A DNA stretch of 64,000 bases from Paenibacillus sp. MSJ-34 (GCF_018918005.1 NZ_JAHLPR010000011.1:1-64000); one strand, 5' to 3'. Positions 51,887-63,215 are shown, counted from the stretch's first letter. Notes: generated from the letters alone by a model not told the origin. A program made the numbers and translations.

Positions 51887-52642
51887 TTAATATTTTTTAA
51901 GAATATTCATCAGTTTGTCATATTCGTCATCGCGTACATGCATGGCTATCATTTGCTCGATTTCTTTCAATTCGCTCTCCGTCAATCCATCCTCGACGTA
52001 GAGAGAGATTTTCTGCAGGTCCTCTTGCGGTATTTTCGTAATGAGCAGGGAAAATAATTGTTCCTTATCCTGCGAGCTGAGCTGCCCTCTCGCATTGGCC
52101 AATTCTTCGCGCGATATCACAGTCTCGTTGCCGCTGCCTGCGCCCGCGCTTCCCGTCTGCCCCGAAGCCTCTTGGCCTCCGGCTTGTTCTTGTCCGGATA
52201 TCGTCCCGTTCAAGCCGTTGCCTGCGCCTAATCCGCCGGTTGCCAGCCCGCTGCCCGCGCTCGTCCCGCCTGCGGATTGTCCGCTGCCGCCCTCTCCTGC
52301 GGCGCCGCTGCCGTTCGATCCGGCTTGATCGCCGGTCGCCGCAGTCTTGCCGCTGCCAATTGTCCCGGTCTCGTCCGCCGCTCCTCCGGACTTCGCCCCC
52401 TCGGTTCCCGCAGGCTGCCCGTTAACCGCCACGGCGTCCTCCTTCGCGGCCGGCGTCTTCGAGCCCCATAATCCGCCCAGCAGATTGGATAGAGCAAGCG
52501 GCTGCGCCGCCGCCTGCAGGTTGAATTTTTGCAGCAAACTTTGAATATACGAATCTACAATATATCCGGCCGTCATGATGGAAATAGCGCTTGCCAATAC
52601 AACGATGCCTATCAATTTCGTCAACTTTCCGAGTACTCTCAT
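51887..52642 (-). CDS. Membrane-anchored Gly/Ala/Ser-rich protein
   Basis: A 251-residue protein in three parts. First, one N-terminal membrane helix (LIGIVVLASAISIMTAGYIV, about 10-29). Second, a low-complexity linker of about 110 residues rich in Gly, Ala, Ser and Thr (about 65-175, with GSGAAGEGGSGQSAGG). Third, a short C-terminal helical domain with LANARGQLSSQDKEQLFSLL and TESELKEIEQMIAMHVRDDE. The linker would keep the C-terminal domain well away from the membrane. AGGAGG lies ahead of the start (ATG or the TTG before it). I do not know its function. Confidence 0.72.
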   Translation of the reverse strand: MRVLGKLTKLIGIVVLASAISIMTAGYIVDSYIQSLLQKFNLQAAAQPLALSNLLGGLWGSKTPAAKEDAVAVNGQPAGTEGAKSGGAADETGTIGSGKTAATGDQAGSNGSGAAGEGGSGQSAGGTSAGSGLATGGLGAGNGLNGTISGQEQAGGQEASGQTGSAGAGSGNETVISREELANARGQLSSQDKEQLFSLLITKIPQEDLQKISLYVEDGLTESELKEIEQMIAMHVRDDEYDKLMNILKKY

Positions 52643-52779
52643 CAATTGCGTTCCTCCTACAATCTATGTACTCACCAGTATTAACGAAAAAGATAGGCTC
52701 CATTCCCATTCGCGCAAACTTGAACCGAAAATATCGTCCCGCCTGCGAATCTTTCCCTCGCTTCTCCCGCTTCTCACCT

Positions 52780-53844
52780 CTAGTTCCGCTCGCCATAGAC
52801 GAGATGCATCAAATCGTTGACCCGATGCTGCACCGTGGCAAATCCGTACTCCCGCAGCCACCGGATCAGTTGGGAACGGTCGGCGTAATATTCGCTTTCG
52901 ATCGAATCGACCGCTTCCCAATGGCCCGCCTCCCGTAAACGGTCCATATAGCCGGTCCGCGCCTGTTCGTTCTCGAACATTAAATCGGCAATGCATATTT
53001 TCCCTTTCGGCTTCAATACTCTGCTCATTTCTCCCAGCGCCAATCGTTTTTGCTCCGCGGTGAGATGATGCAGCGCATAGCTGCTCACGACAAAATCAAA
53101 TTGCCCGTCGAAGAACGGAACCGCCAGCAAATTGCCAAGCTTCGTTTCCAAGTCCGGATATTTGCGCCGGCATTGCTTCAGCATCTCCCGGGATTGGTCA
53201 AGGCCCATCATCGTGATGTTTTTCCGCAAGAAGCGTCCCGCCAAGTTTCCCGTTCCGATTCCGAGATCCAGACCGGCGTCCCCGGGGGAAGGCGCCACCC
53301 ATTCCACGACGAGATCCAGCACCTGGTCGTAATCTTCATGCGGGTTGAACCGCGTATGTTCGATCTGTTTCTCATTAAGAACAAGATCGTCATAGTCCGG
53401 CGCCATCTCGTCAAATCCCCATTGATCCTTCCAATTGCCGCGCGCTTCCTTCAAGCCGCGCAATCCTGCCGCCAGCTTATGGATTTCGTCGGGATGAAGC
53501 CGGTCCTGCCGCTTCAATCGCTCGATCATCGTATCGGCCGCGGCTATCAATTGCCTAAGCTCGATCCATTGCGAGAACATGGCGTTGCGCTGCGTTTCCA
53601 AATAATATTGCAGCTCCGTCTGGTTGCCTTGCTCCATCTGCAGCAATATGCTTTTGATCCCTTCCAGGCCGACCCCGATTTCCCGCAAGGCGGCAATCGT
53701 GCGCAGCCGTTCGATATCTTGCTCCGTAAACTGCCGGTATTGATTGTCGGGATGCTTATGCGGCGATACGAGCCCTTTCTGCTCATAAAAGCGGATCGCG
53801 CGCGCCGTAATATTCAGTTGTTTGGCCGCTTCGTTAATATTCAC
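52780..53844 (-). CDS. MerR regulator fused to a SAM methyltransferase
   Basis: A 354-residue two-domain protein. Residues 1-75 are a MerR-type winged helix (NINEAAKQLNITARAIRFYE, QKGLVSP, then EQDIERLRTIAALREIGVGL) followed by the usual dimer coiled coil (about 78-130). Residues 140-354 are a class I methyltransferase with DAGLDLGIGTGNLAGRFL (motif I), FDFVVSSYALHHL (motif IV) and LKPKGKICIADLMF (motif V). Start GTG 53844 follows AGAGG at eight bases. The gene is alone. The fusion suggests a sensor that uses SAM binding or self-modifies its own product; this is inference. Confidence 0.85.
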   Translation of the reverse strand: MNINEAAKQLNITARAIRFYEQKGLVSPHKHPDNQYRQFTEQDIERLRTIAALREIGVGLEGIKSILLQMEQGNQTELQYYLETQRNAMFSQWIELRQLIAAADTMIERLKRQDRLHPDEIHKLAAGLRGLKEARGNWKDQWGFDEMAPDYDDLVLNEKQIEHTRFNPHEDYDQVLDLVVEWVAPSPGDAGLDLGIGTGNLAGRFLRKNITMMGLDQSREMLKQCRRKYPDLETKLGNLLAVPFFDGQFDFVVSSYALHHLTAEQKRLALGEMSRVLKPKGKICIADLMFENEQARTGYMDRLREAGHWEAVDSIESEYYADRSQLIRWLREYGFATVQHRVNDLMHLVYGERN

Positions 53845-53892
53845 AACCGTCACCTCTCTCTTATTGTAAACCTTCTCGCAACGTCAAGGTAA

Positions 53893-54566
53893 AGCCCTCT
53901 TCGCCCGTCCATTCGCGGCTTCACACAATTACGATCCATTCCTGGCTCACGATCCATTAGCGGTAAAACCAGGCATTAATTCGCCCCTTCCTTTTCTTTT
54001 TACTCAATTACATGGAAAAACTACCGTTAATTCCCCCGGAATCGGCCCATTCAGGGGTACTATCGAAATTAGCGCCGGAAATTGCCGCTAATACGAACAT
54101 CGTCGGCAATGCCGCCGAATTAGCTGTACTTTTTTCCGCTAAAGTACCCTGCGTGTTGCGAATGTGCTCACTGCAACCGAACGCGCTCTGCTGCCAAACG
54201 TGTTCTCTGCAGCCTAACGCGCTCTTTCCAGACCCGGCTTCTCCTCCTTTTCCGCCTTCTGTCGAAATCCCGCTCGCTCAGAATAGAACGGGGCATGCAA
54301 AGTAAAACGGAGCAATCGGTGCCCCGTAAAAGAAATCGGCAGCTAGACTGACCGGCCAAGGATAAAAGGAAAAAGGGCAAGCAGCAAAGACTTTTAAGCT
54401 ACCAATCAACGTACACTACTCACGGCTCGCGTACGTACCTCTGCATAACCGGCTCACTGAACGAAGGGGATATCGACAAAAGGAGGGGAAAAAGCAACCC
54501 ACCCGTAGGAATAGAGAGAACTGACAAAAAAACAATCTTCCGTATGTATAGAGAGACGACAACAAA
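53893..54566. other. Non-coding spacer, about 670 bases
   Basis: No gene found. It holds TACCGTTAATTCC-type words, ACGCGCTCT repeats and a terminal GC-rich stretch before the purA terminator. Confidence 0.55.
54163..54230. repeat. Degenerate tandem repeat
   Basis: Three imperfect 17-21 base units: TGTGCTCACTGCAACCGAAC, CGCTCTGCTGCCAAACG, TGTTCTCTGCAGCCTAACG, then a partial CGCTCTTTCCA. Each has a CTCTGC core and an AACG end. Confidence 0.5.
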
Positions 54567-54569
54567 AAA

Positions 54570-54605
54570 ACGGCCCCCCTCGCCATCATAAGCGAAGAGA
54601 ACCGT
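54570..54605 (-). terminator. Terminator after purA
   Basis: ACGGTTCTCTTCGC pairs with GCGAGGGGGGCCGT around an 8-base loop, followed by TTTTTTG in the leftward direction. Confidence 0.85.
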
Positions 54606-54619
54606 ATTTGCTAACCATC

Positions 54620-55939
<1,320 letters not shown>

Positions 55940-56063
55940 TCATCTTCTGCTGCGTTAAAGCAGCAATATCAGTTTATCAATACCGAAAAGCAAAGTCAAC
56001 AAAAACGAACAATCAACCCAGTAATTGGGCGATTGTTCGGAAATAGGACAAATATGAACGCAA

Positions 56064-57428
56064 TTATGCACTTCCGGCGACAAGCTCTTGATGATTTCGT
56101 TCATAACTGACGAATTTATTATAATTTTTCAAGAAGACGAGCTCCACGGTTCCGACCGGGCCGTTCCGCTGTTTGGCGATAATGATCTCGATAATGTTTT
56201 TCTTCTCCGATTCCTTGTCGTAGTAATCGTCCCGATATAGGAACGCGACAATGTCGGCATCCTGCTCGATCGAGCCCGATTCCCTCAGGTCGGACATCAT
56301 CGGACGCTTGTCCTGGCGCTGCTCCACGCCGCGGCTAAGCTGCGACAACGCGATGACGGGCACTTCCAGTTCGCGCGCGATTTGCTTCAACGTCCGGGAT
56401 ATTTCCGATACTTCCTGTTGGCGGTTCTCGCCCGGCTTCCCCCGGCCGTGAATCAGCTGCAAGTAGTCGATCAGAATCATGCCGAGCCCTTGCTCCTTCT
56501 TCAGGCGGCGGCATTTCGCGCGGATGTCCGCAACGGTAACGCCCGGGGTATCGTCGATATAGATTTTCGCTTCCGATAAGGCTCCGATCGCCATCGTAAG
56601 CTTCTCCCAGTCGTCGTTCTCCAACTGGCCCGTGCGCATGCGGCCCGCATCGACGTTCGATTCGGCGCATAGCATCCGCTGCACGAGCTGCGACGCCGAC
56701 ATCTCCAGACTGAAGATCGCGACCGTCTCCTTGGCGCGAACGCCGACATTTTGCGCGATGTTCAGGGCGAACGCCGTTTTCCCCACGGACGGCCGGGCCG
56801 CCACGATGATCAAATCGCTGCGCTGGAAGCCTGACGTCATTTTGTCCAGATCGGGAAATCCGGACGGGATGCCCGTCATGCCGCCTTTGTTCGCACTGAG
56901 AAACTCAACGCGCTCGAATACTTCCATCAGCACGTCGCGTATGGCGATAAATCCGCTCCCCGAACGGCGATTCGATATTTCCAGAATGCGGCGTTCCGCG
57001 TCGCTCAGCATCCCGCCGACATCTTCGCCCCCCGCATAGCCGTCGCTTACGATTTGCGTCGCCGTACGGATCAAGCGGCGGAGCATCGATTTCTCCTCGA
57101 TAATCTGCGCGTAATAGTCTACGTTCGCCGCCGTCGGCACCGCGTTGGCCAGCTTGGTTAGATAGGTGACGTTCCCGACATCCTCCAACTGCTGCTTGTC
57201 CCGCAGCTTGGTCGTCAACGTCACCAGATCGATCGGTTGATTCTCCTCGCCGAGTTGGACCATCGCTTCGAAGATCAGTTGATGCTCGGTCAAATAGAAG
57301 TCTTCGGAGCGAACGCGTTCCATCGCGGTAATCAGCGCTTCGGATTGCAGCAGCACCGCGCCGAGCACCGCTTGCTCCGCCTCCAGGTTCTGCGGCGGAA
57401 TGCGGTCGAAAAACTGGCCCTCGTTCAT
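56064..57428 (-). CDS. dnaB: Replicative DNA helicase
   Basis: The hexameric helicase that unwinds DNA at the fork (called DnaC in Bacillus subtilis). 454 residues: N-terminal primase-binding domain starting PPQNLEAEQAVLGAVLLQSE, then the RecA-like motor with Walker A ARPSVGKTAFALN (near 210), LILIDYLQLIHG-type Walker B (seen as MILIDYLQLIHGRG), and the SQLSRGVEQRQDKRPMMSDL sensor loop. There is no intein. GGAGG precedes the ATG. Genes rplI and gdpP lie upstream in the same orientation, as in Bacillus. Confidence 0.97.
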   Translation of the reverse strand: MNEGQFFDRIPPQNLEAEQAVLGAVLLQSEALITAMERVRSEDFYLTEHQLIFEAMVQLGEENQPIDLVTLTTKLRDKQQLEDVGNVTYLTKLANAVPTAANVDYYAQIIEEKSMLRRLIRTATQIVSDGYAGGEDVGGMLSDAERRILEISNRRSGSGFIAIRDVLMEVFERVEFLSANKGGMTGIPSGFPDLDKMTSGFQRSDLIIVAARPSVGKTAFALNIAQNVGVRAKETVAIFSLEMSASQLVQRMLCAESNVDAGRMRTGQLENDDWEKLTMAIGALSEAKIYIDDTPGVTVADIRAKCRRLKKEQGLGMILIDYLQLIHGRGKPGENRQQEVSEISRTLKQIARELEVPVIALSQLSRGVEQRQDKRPMMSDLRESGSIEQDADIVAFLYRDDYYDKESEKKNIIEIIIAKQRNGPVGTVELVFLKNYNKFVSYERNHQELVAGSA

Positions 57429-57429
57429 G

Positions 57430-57873
57430 TTATTCCTCCACGACTTGAACCTTTAATGTTGCCTTCACATCCGTATGCAGCTTCACCGGCACTTGCGTCA
57501 CGCCAAGCGTGCGAATCGGTTCGCCGAGCTCGATTTTGCGTTTGTCCACTTTCATCTTTTGCCCTTCCAGCGCTTCGGCAATCTGCTTGCTCGTAATCGC
57601 CCCGAACAACCGGCCGCCTTCCCCGGCTTTGGCCTTAATGACAACCGTCAGCTCGTTCAATGTTTTCGCGAGCGCTTCGGCATCCGACTTTTCCTGCGCT
57701 TTTTTCTTCTGTTCGGATAGATTTTGCTGTTCCAGCGTCTTCATGTTCCCCTCGGACGCAATGCGCGCATACCCGCGCGGGATCAAGAAATTTTGAGCGT
57801 ATCCTTCCGATACGTCCTTCACTTCGCCTTTCTTGCCTTGGCCTTTCAAATCTTTAATAAAGATGACTTTCAT
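57430..57873 (-). CDS. rplI: 50S ribosomal protein L9
   Basis: L9 binds domain V of 23S rRNA and helps hold the reading frame. The 147-residue length and the opening [20 protein letters not shown] with [13 protein letters not shown] (about 25-37) are the family signature; the C-terminal domain has [17 protein letters not shown]. Its ATG overlaps the gdpP stop (ATGA) and dnaB starts one base after its stop, a tight operon. Confidence 0.97.
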   Translation of the reverse strand: MKVIFIKDLKGQGKKGEVKDVSEGYAQNFLIPRGYARIASEGNMKTLEQQNLSEQKKKAQEKSDAEALAKTLNELTVVIKAKAGEGGRLFGAITSKQIAEALEGQKMKVDKRKIELGEPIRTLGVTQVPVKLHTDVKATLKVQVVEE

Positions 57874-59861
57874 TCAGAAAACCCCTCTTCCGCATCAATT
57901 TCAGCCAAAATTTGCTTCAAGTTCGCTTCGGCCTCTTCCAACGTTCCTTCCAGTTGAGCCGCCGCGTTCGTCAAATGTCCGCCTCCGCCCATCCGCTCCA
58001 TAATGACCTGCACATTGATCTGCCCCAGCGACCGCGCGCTAATGCCGATCAGCCCGTCCGGACGTTCCCCGATGACGAACGAGGCCGTCACATCGGTCAT
58101 ATTCAACAATGTATCAGCTACTTGAGCAATGAGCAACTGGGGGAATTTCCGCCCCGGTTCGGCGACGGCGAGCGCAATATGATTGTACAGCATTTTCGCA
58201 TGCTTCATCACTTCCGCTTTCTGGATATACTCTTTCAAATCCTCTTTCAGCATTCGCTGAATGAGAATTGTGTCGGCACCGTTGCGCCGCAAGTATCCCG
58301 CCGCTTCAAACGTGCGCGAACCGGTTCGCAGGGAGAAGTTTTTCGTGTCGACGGTAATGCCCGCGAGCAGCGCCGTCGCTTCCAGCATATGAAACTGGAC
58401 CCGGTCGTGAACATACTGCAGCAGTTCCGTCACCAGCTCGCATGTCGACGACGCATAAGGCTCCATATAGATAAGCACTGCGTCGTTAATGAACTCTTCG
58501 CCTCGGCGGTGATGATCGATGACGACTTTGCGGTTGCCATGCTGCAGCAGCTTCGGTTCGGCCACCATCGACGCCTTATGCGTATCCACCACGACAACGA
58601 GCGTCTTCGGCGTCAACCGGTGCAGCGCCTGCTCCGGCGTAATAAACCGGTCCCATAGCGGCTTTACGCCCTGAATCTGCTCCATCATCCGGTCGATCGA
58701 CGGATTAACGCCTTCGAATACGATCGAAGCGCCCACGCCGAACACTTCCGCCGCCTTCATGACGCCGATCGCCGCGCCGACGGAATCCGTATCGGGCATC
58801 CGGTGCCCCATCACCAGCACCTGGTCGCTTTCCCTTACCAAATCGCGCAAAGCGTGGGCAATGACGCGAACCCGGACGCGCGTCCGCTTCTCCACCGCAT
58901 TCGACTTGCCTCCATAGAAGGACAGATGCTCGCCAACCTTGACCGCGACCTGATCGCCGCCCCGCCCGAGCGCGATATCCAGGCTCGTTTGCGCAAGCTG
59001 GCCGAGCTCGGCGAAATTGTCCTCCCCGCCGGCAATCCCGATGCTTAGCGTCATCGGCAGCTTATTGTCCATCGTCAGCTCGCGCACTTCATCCAGGATG
59101 ACGAACCGCGATTGCTCCAGGCGGCGCAGCGTTTCTTGATCGAGAATGATCAGATACCGGTCCGACGCCAGCCGTCTCAGGAACAAATTATAATCCTGCG
59201 CCCACTCGGTAATATGCGTCGTCACCCGCGCCAGCAGCATCGCCCGCTGCTGGTCGTCCATTCCTTGCGTCAGTTCTTCCAGGTTATCCATCATGACGAT
59301 GCCGATGACTAACTTTTCCGCCTCGTACCTTTCGCGGAGACGGCTTAATTCCGTGATGTCCCGGAAATAGATGAGCCTCTCTCCGGGATTCACCAGCGTA
59401 TGGTAAATGCGGTCGCCGATTTCGACTTCCACATACGGATCCTTCTCTTTCTCCTTGTCCCTATCCTTTTCCTTCTCCTTGGACTGCAGCAAAGTCGGAA
59501 ACCATTCCCCGAGCGGCGTGCCGACGAGCGACTCGCGCCCCAGCATTTTCGCCACATACGGATTATGCCATTCGATCGTTTTATCGTCGCTGTACAAAAT
59601 AATACCGAACGGCAATTCGCCGATCACTTCGTTTCCCACCCGTCTGATCCGGTAGGATAGCGTCGTAATGTAGTTGTGCAAGTCTTTGCGAAACGCCTTC
59701 TCCGCGGCCAGTATAAAATAACCGACAACGGCGGCGAGAATCGCGCCCGCTACCGCCAAAGGCCATGCAAAGAAGGCCAAGGCGATAATGAGCAGCAGCA
59801 TGACCGCAAACGTCCAGATCACATGCAGGCCGTGCCAACGTTGCAATAAAAATTTAGGCAT
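57870..59861 (-). CDS. gdpP: Cyclic-di-AMP phosphodiesterase GdpP
   Basis: GdpP hydrolyses c-di-AMP to 5'-pApA. 663 residues: two N-terminal membrane helices (about 12-52), a PAS domain (about 75-165; [20 protein letters not shown]), a degenerate GGDEF (about 175-300, with [10 protein letters not shown] in place of GGDEF), then DHH/DHHA1. Catalytic motifs are [24 protein letters not shown] and [11 protein letters not shown], and the closing [13 protein letters not shown] charged [12 protein letters not shown] stretch near 130-140 is an unusual insert. It lies between yybS and rplI. Confidence 0.96.
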   Translation of the reverse strand: MPKFLLQRWHGLHVIWTFAVMLLLIIALAFFAWPLAVAGAILAAVVGYFILAAEKAFRKDLHNYITTLSYRIRRVGNEVIGELPFGIILYSDDKTIEWHNPYVAKMLGRESLVGTPLGEWFPTLLQSKEKEKDRDKEKEKDPYVEVEIGDRIYHTLVNPGERLIYFRDITELSRLRERYEAEKLVIGIVMMDNLEELTQGMDDQQRAMLLARVTTHITEWAQDYNLFLRRLASDRYLIILDQETLRRLEQSRFVILDEVRELTMDNKLPMTLSIGIAGGEDNFAELGQLAQTSLDIALGRGGDQVAVKVGEHLSFYGGKSNAVEKRTRVRVRVIAHALRDLVRESDQVLVMGHRMPDTDSVGAAIGVMKAAEVFGVGASIVFEGVNPSIDRMMEQIQGVKPLWDRFITPEQALHRLTPKTLVVVVDTHKASMVAEPKLLQHGNRKVVIDHHRRGEEFINDAVLIYMEPYASSTCELVTELLQYVHDRVQFHMLEATALLAGITVDTKNFSLRTGSRTFEAAGYLRRNGADTILIQRMLKEDLKEYIQKAEVMKHAKMLYNHIALAVAEPGRKFPQLLIAQVADTLLNMTDVTASFVIGERPDGLIGISARSLGQINVQVIMERMGGGGHLTNAAAQLEGTLEEAEANLKQILAEIDAEEGFSE

Positions 59862-59872
59862 GTTATCTCACC

Positions 59873-60778
59873 CTACATCTTTGGTTTGACGAAGCTTTGG
59901 CGAAGCGGAAATGCGATATCCAATATGCCGATAATTCGCAGCGGCGGGAAAATATAGACGAGCAAAATAAATAGATACGGTATTGCCCTCGCCCATTTGC
60001 GCTCGCTTGCCACATAGAAGATGAAGCAAACGGTTTGCACCGAGAAAGCCAGCTGCAATAACGGGATCAAATTCGCCAATATAATCGTAAAGTAAGAGCT
60101 CTCGCTGTTTATGAGAAACATGTTTATGATAACGGCGACAAAATAGTACCAAACGAACGATTTCGGCAGCATCCATTCTTTTAGCGGTTTAAAAGCGGGG
60201 ATGTTCGGCTGCCCCATGGCGGTAAGAATACGCCGGCCAATCGCATGCGTAACGGAGGCGAAAAACAAGGAACTGACGGTAAGCGCAAAAGGAACCAGTT
60301 GGGTAACGGCCTGGATCGCTTCCGGCGAAGGCTCGAGCATTTGAATTCCCGACGCTTCCATAATTTGCAGACTGGCGCGTATGCTATCTGCAATAAACGT
60401 ATTCAATTGAAAGTCCAAAAATGTCGATAGAATGAACAACAGCACCAAAGACTCCAGCAAAATCGTGCAAGTCCCCGCCGCAAGCACCGTCAAGGCTTGA
60501 GATTTTCTCTTATACAAATGTCCGATCACGATCGCAGGAATCATCAAATAACATAAAAACAGAATGGCGGCCGAACCGTATGCCCCCATAAGCAAAAAGG
60601 CGATCAAGGCGATAGCCGCGGCATGAATCGCAAAAGTCCTTACTTTCAATGTGGTATATAGAACGACCAGCGGCACGATAGCGAAACTAACGGTGATAAG
60701 CTGCAGCGGCGTAAACAAAGAAAGTATCATTAATAATGCGGCAACGCTCCATGCGACTGATGTCCAGCGCGTTCTCAA
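59873..60778 (-). CDS. yybS: YybS, DUF2232 membrane protein
   Basis: A 301-residue protein with about eight membrane helices (for example LLMILSLFTPLQLITVSFAI and FVWYYFVAVIINMFLIN) and the DUF2232 pattern RILTAMGQPNIPAFKPLKEW. Members resemble the substrate-binding or S-components of transport systems, but no function is fixed. It starts at TTG with GGTGAG ahead. It precedes gdpP by 11 bases, the standard order yybS-gdpP-rplI-dnaB. Confidence 0.9.
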   Translation of the reverse strand: MRTRWTSVAWSVAALLMILSLFTPLQLITVSFAIVPLVVLYTTLKVRTFAIHAAAIALIAFLLMGAYGSAAILFLCYLMIPAIVIGHLYKRKSQALTVLAAGTCTILLESLVLLFILSTFLDFQLNTFIADSIRASLQIMEASGIQMLEPSPEAIQAVTQLVPFALTVSSLFFASVTHAIGRRILTAMGQPNIPAFKPLKEWMLPKSFVWYYFVAVIINMFLINSESSYFTIILANLIPLLQLAFSVQTVCFIFYVASERKWARAIPYLFILLVYIFPPLRIIGILDIAFPLRQSFVKPKM

Positions 60779-60784
60779 TTATGC

Positions 60785-61096
60785 TCACCTCTTACGTAAA
60801 TGTTCTTCCAACGCGGAAATATCCTGATACCAGTCTTCGAGCTGATGCCCTTCCTGCTTGTGCTTCCTTAATTTCGCCAGGACGCTTTCATCCAGTTCCC
60901 GATAAGATACCCCCAGACGCCTGCCCAATATGTAGCTGCTGACGACGAGACTCGCCAAGCTGTCGACGACCCGTGTCGTGCTGCCTTCCCACAAAGATTT
61001 GAATAAACGGGAAACATGATCGAGCACTTCGGTTTTCAACCATTCGATCACTTTGGCGCGTTTGGCCAAATCCATTTCTCTTTCCATCTTTGTCAA
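60785..61096 (-). CDS. MazG-like protein
   Basis: A 103-residue all-helical protein of the MazG-like NTP-PPase group: VVDSLASLVVSSYILGRRLG, then SYRELDESVLAKLRKHKQEG. The usual E-x-x-E metal motif of active MazG is not clear, so activity is uncertain. It starts at TTG with GAGAGG ahead; an in-frame ATG is nine bases on but too far from that site. It lies six bases before yybS in the same direction. Confidence 0.8.
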   Translation of the reverse strand: MTKMEREMDLAKRAKVIEWLKTEVLDHVSRLFKSLWEGSTTRVVDSLASLVVSSYILGRRLGVSYRELDESVLAKLRKHKQEGHQLEDWYQDISALEEHLRKR

Positions 61097-61268
61097 GCGG
61101 ACCTCTCCCTACAAAAAACTTATTTTCCATTATAGCATAAGGAAATCCCTATGTCCCGAACGGGTTGGGGGCAAAGTCCGATTCTTTTCGCCGTAGCGGC
61201 ATGCGGCGCCGCTTGGAACGAATCGGCGGATGATGCCGTTGTCGCTCCCACGACGGCGCCTTCTGCAA

Positions 61269-63215
61269 TTACAGCATCTCCCGCAGTAACGTTACGGGAG
61301 CAAACGCTTCCTCGCCGATCGAGATCAGTTCGAACGACCGATCGCCAACCGACATCCGGTAACCGCGCTCCAATATCAACTCGCCTTCCGGCGCCGGTGG
61401 CGGAACGGCGGGCGTTTCTTCCGGTTCGCCTTTCGCAGCCGTATATTGCCGGCTCTGCTTATCCCAAGCGATCGTATAGCCTTTCTGTTCCAACCAGCGA
61501 ATATCGAAATAGCTTTGCCCGCGGTATTCCAACGTCGGCACGCTAAGCCCGTACCAATCGACCGCTGCGCCGGCCTCCTCGACGCGCACAAATTCGCTTT
61601 TGATTCCTATGCCCGGGCGAACGTCTTTATGCAGACTGCTGGGATCTTTCACCACTTGTCCGCCCACCAATACGTATTCGATGCCTTCCGACGGCAAATC
61701 GGGCTGCTCGACCGTAGAGCGGTCGCGGATCGTTTCGAAGTTGAACAGTACGATATCCGCGTCCGATCCGGGGGATAATCGCCCTTTATATTTCATCGCG
61801 GGCGCTTGTTTCTCGAGCCGCTGCGCCGGAAGCAGCGTCTGCTTGGCGATGGCGTCCATAAGCGTCATTACTTGTTGCTCGCGCACATACAGGCCGATCG
61901 TTCGCGCGAATGTCCCCGACGCGCGCGGATGATTATTATGGCCCGGTTCCAGAATGGCGTCGCTGCCGATCATCACATGCGGCGATCCGAAGGAATCGAT
62001 AATATCCTGCTCCGGAATCGCGTATGCAACCGCCAATTTGCCCTCTTTGCGGTATTTCGCAAACGACTCTTTCGTCAATCGTTCGCCCGTTCCGGCAATT
62101 TGCAAATCTTCGTAGGAGATGCGGAACCGTTCTTGCCAGCCTTCGTCAAACCGGGCCGAATTCAAATACGTTCCCCAATAATCGTACGGATACGTACAAG
62201 CCGTCATATCGAGCCCTTCGGCGATCGCCTTGTCCATCATCGCGAGCGATTGTTTCATGGAAAAAGTACCGCCCGTGCTGTTAATATGATCCACATGAAC
62301 CGCCGCTCCCGTAGCGCGCGCATAACCGATCAGCTCGTTCATCGTGTCGATATTCGTGCCCGGCTCTTCCATATCCGAATACCTTCCGTGAAAATAAACG
62401 GGCACATTATATTGCTGCGCCACCTTCATTAGCGGAATGACTTCCTCGGCCGTAATGCCCGGCACGTATTCCAGACTGAACGAAATGCCGAGCACGCCGT
62501 TCTCCAGCGCCTTCACCGCCATCTCTTTCAGCTTCTCGATTTGCTCCGGCGTCGCGCGGCTGTACCTGCCGATCTTCAACGTATTGCGCGCTTCCGTATA
62601 GAAGAAGGAGGCGCCGAAGTTAACCGGCGGGCGTTCACCCTCGTAATGCCTGTACCACGCGACCGGCGTCGACGTGCCCCCGTGCATCGCAATATTCGTC
62701 GTGACGCCGTCGGCAATTTTATTCCATACCCCAAGCGGATTCGGATCGTAAGACAAATTGTCAATGAACCCGGGGGACACGATGAGTCCGCTCGCGTCAA
62801 TCAACTTCCGGCCTTCGATCGGTTGGGACGTGACCGCCTCGATCTTCCCGCCGACGATTCCGACATTCAACCCTTCCCGGTCCGTTTGCGTTTCCGGATC
62901 GATGACTCGTCCGTTGCGAATGACGAGATCGTACGTTTGATTCACATCGCCGGTATCGGGCATGCCGGCCGGTTCATCCGCGACGGGCGAAGACGGCTCC
63001 ACCTTCGTCCCCTCGCCTTCCGTGCTTAGCTTCGCCGTCGTCCGCGCCGCAACCCTGTCGCTCGTTTCGACATTCCCTTCTCCGTTCGTACGGGTATTAT
63101 TGTGCGTGAATGCCCAATACGCTATACCGCCCAGTAGAAGCACGGAAACGATCGCCGCAAGCCATACGGCCGGCCTCCTGCTTTTTTTCCGTGTAAAACG
63201 ACCTTGTCTTTGCAT
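61269..63215 (-). CDS. Membrane-anchored amidohydrolase-like protein lacking the HxH motif
   Basis: A 648-residue protein. An N-terminal anchor (AVWLAAIVSVLLLGGIAYWA, about 17-36) is followed by a linker, then a D-aminoacylase-type amidohydrolase domain (about 95-540): YDLVIRNGRVIDPETQTDRE, VSPGFIDNLSYDPNPLG, VHVDHINSTGG, IGSDAILEPGHNNHPRASGT and SDADIVLFNF. The first metal motif, normally FIDxHxH, reads FIDNLSYD, so both histidines are missing. The C-terminal part (YRGQSYFDIRWLEQKGYTIA) resembles a copper amine oxidase N-terminal-like domain. Start 63215 follows GGGAGG. It could be inactive, or use one metal. Confidence 0.83.
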   Translation of the reverse strand: MQRQGRFTRKKSRRPAVWLAAIVSVLLLGGIAYWAFTHNNTRTNGEGNVETSDRVAARTTAKLSTEGEGTKVEPSSPVADEPAGMPDTGDVNQTYDLVIRNGRVIDPETQTDREGLNVGIVGGKIEAVTSQPIEGRKLIDASGLIVSPGFIDNLSYDPNPLGVWNKIADGVTTNIAMHGGTSTPVAWYRHYEGERPPVNFGASFFYTEARNTLKIGRYSRATPEQIEKLKEMAVKALENGVLGISFSLEYVPGITAEEVIPLMKVAQQYNVPVYFHGRYSDMEEPGTNIDTMNELIGYARATGAAVHVDHINSTGGTFSMKQSLAMMDKAIAEGLDMTACTYPYDYWGTYLNSARFDEGWQERFRISYEDLQIAGTGERLTKESFAKYRKEGKLAVAYAIPEQDIIDSFGSPHVMIGSDAILEPGHNNHPRASGTFARTIGLYVREQQVMTLMDAIAKQTLLPAQRLEKQAPAMKYKGRLSPGSDADIVLFNFETIRDRSTVEQPDLPSEGIEYVLVGGQVVKDPSSLHKDVRPGIGIKSEFVRVEEAGAAVDWYGLSVPTLEYRGQSYFDIRWLEQKGYTIAWDKQSRQYTAAKGEPEETPAVPPPAPEGELILERGYRMSVGDRSFELISIGEEAFAPVTLLREML

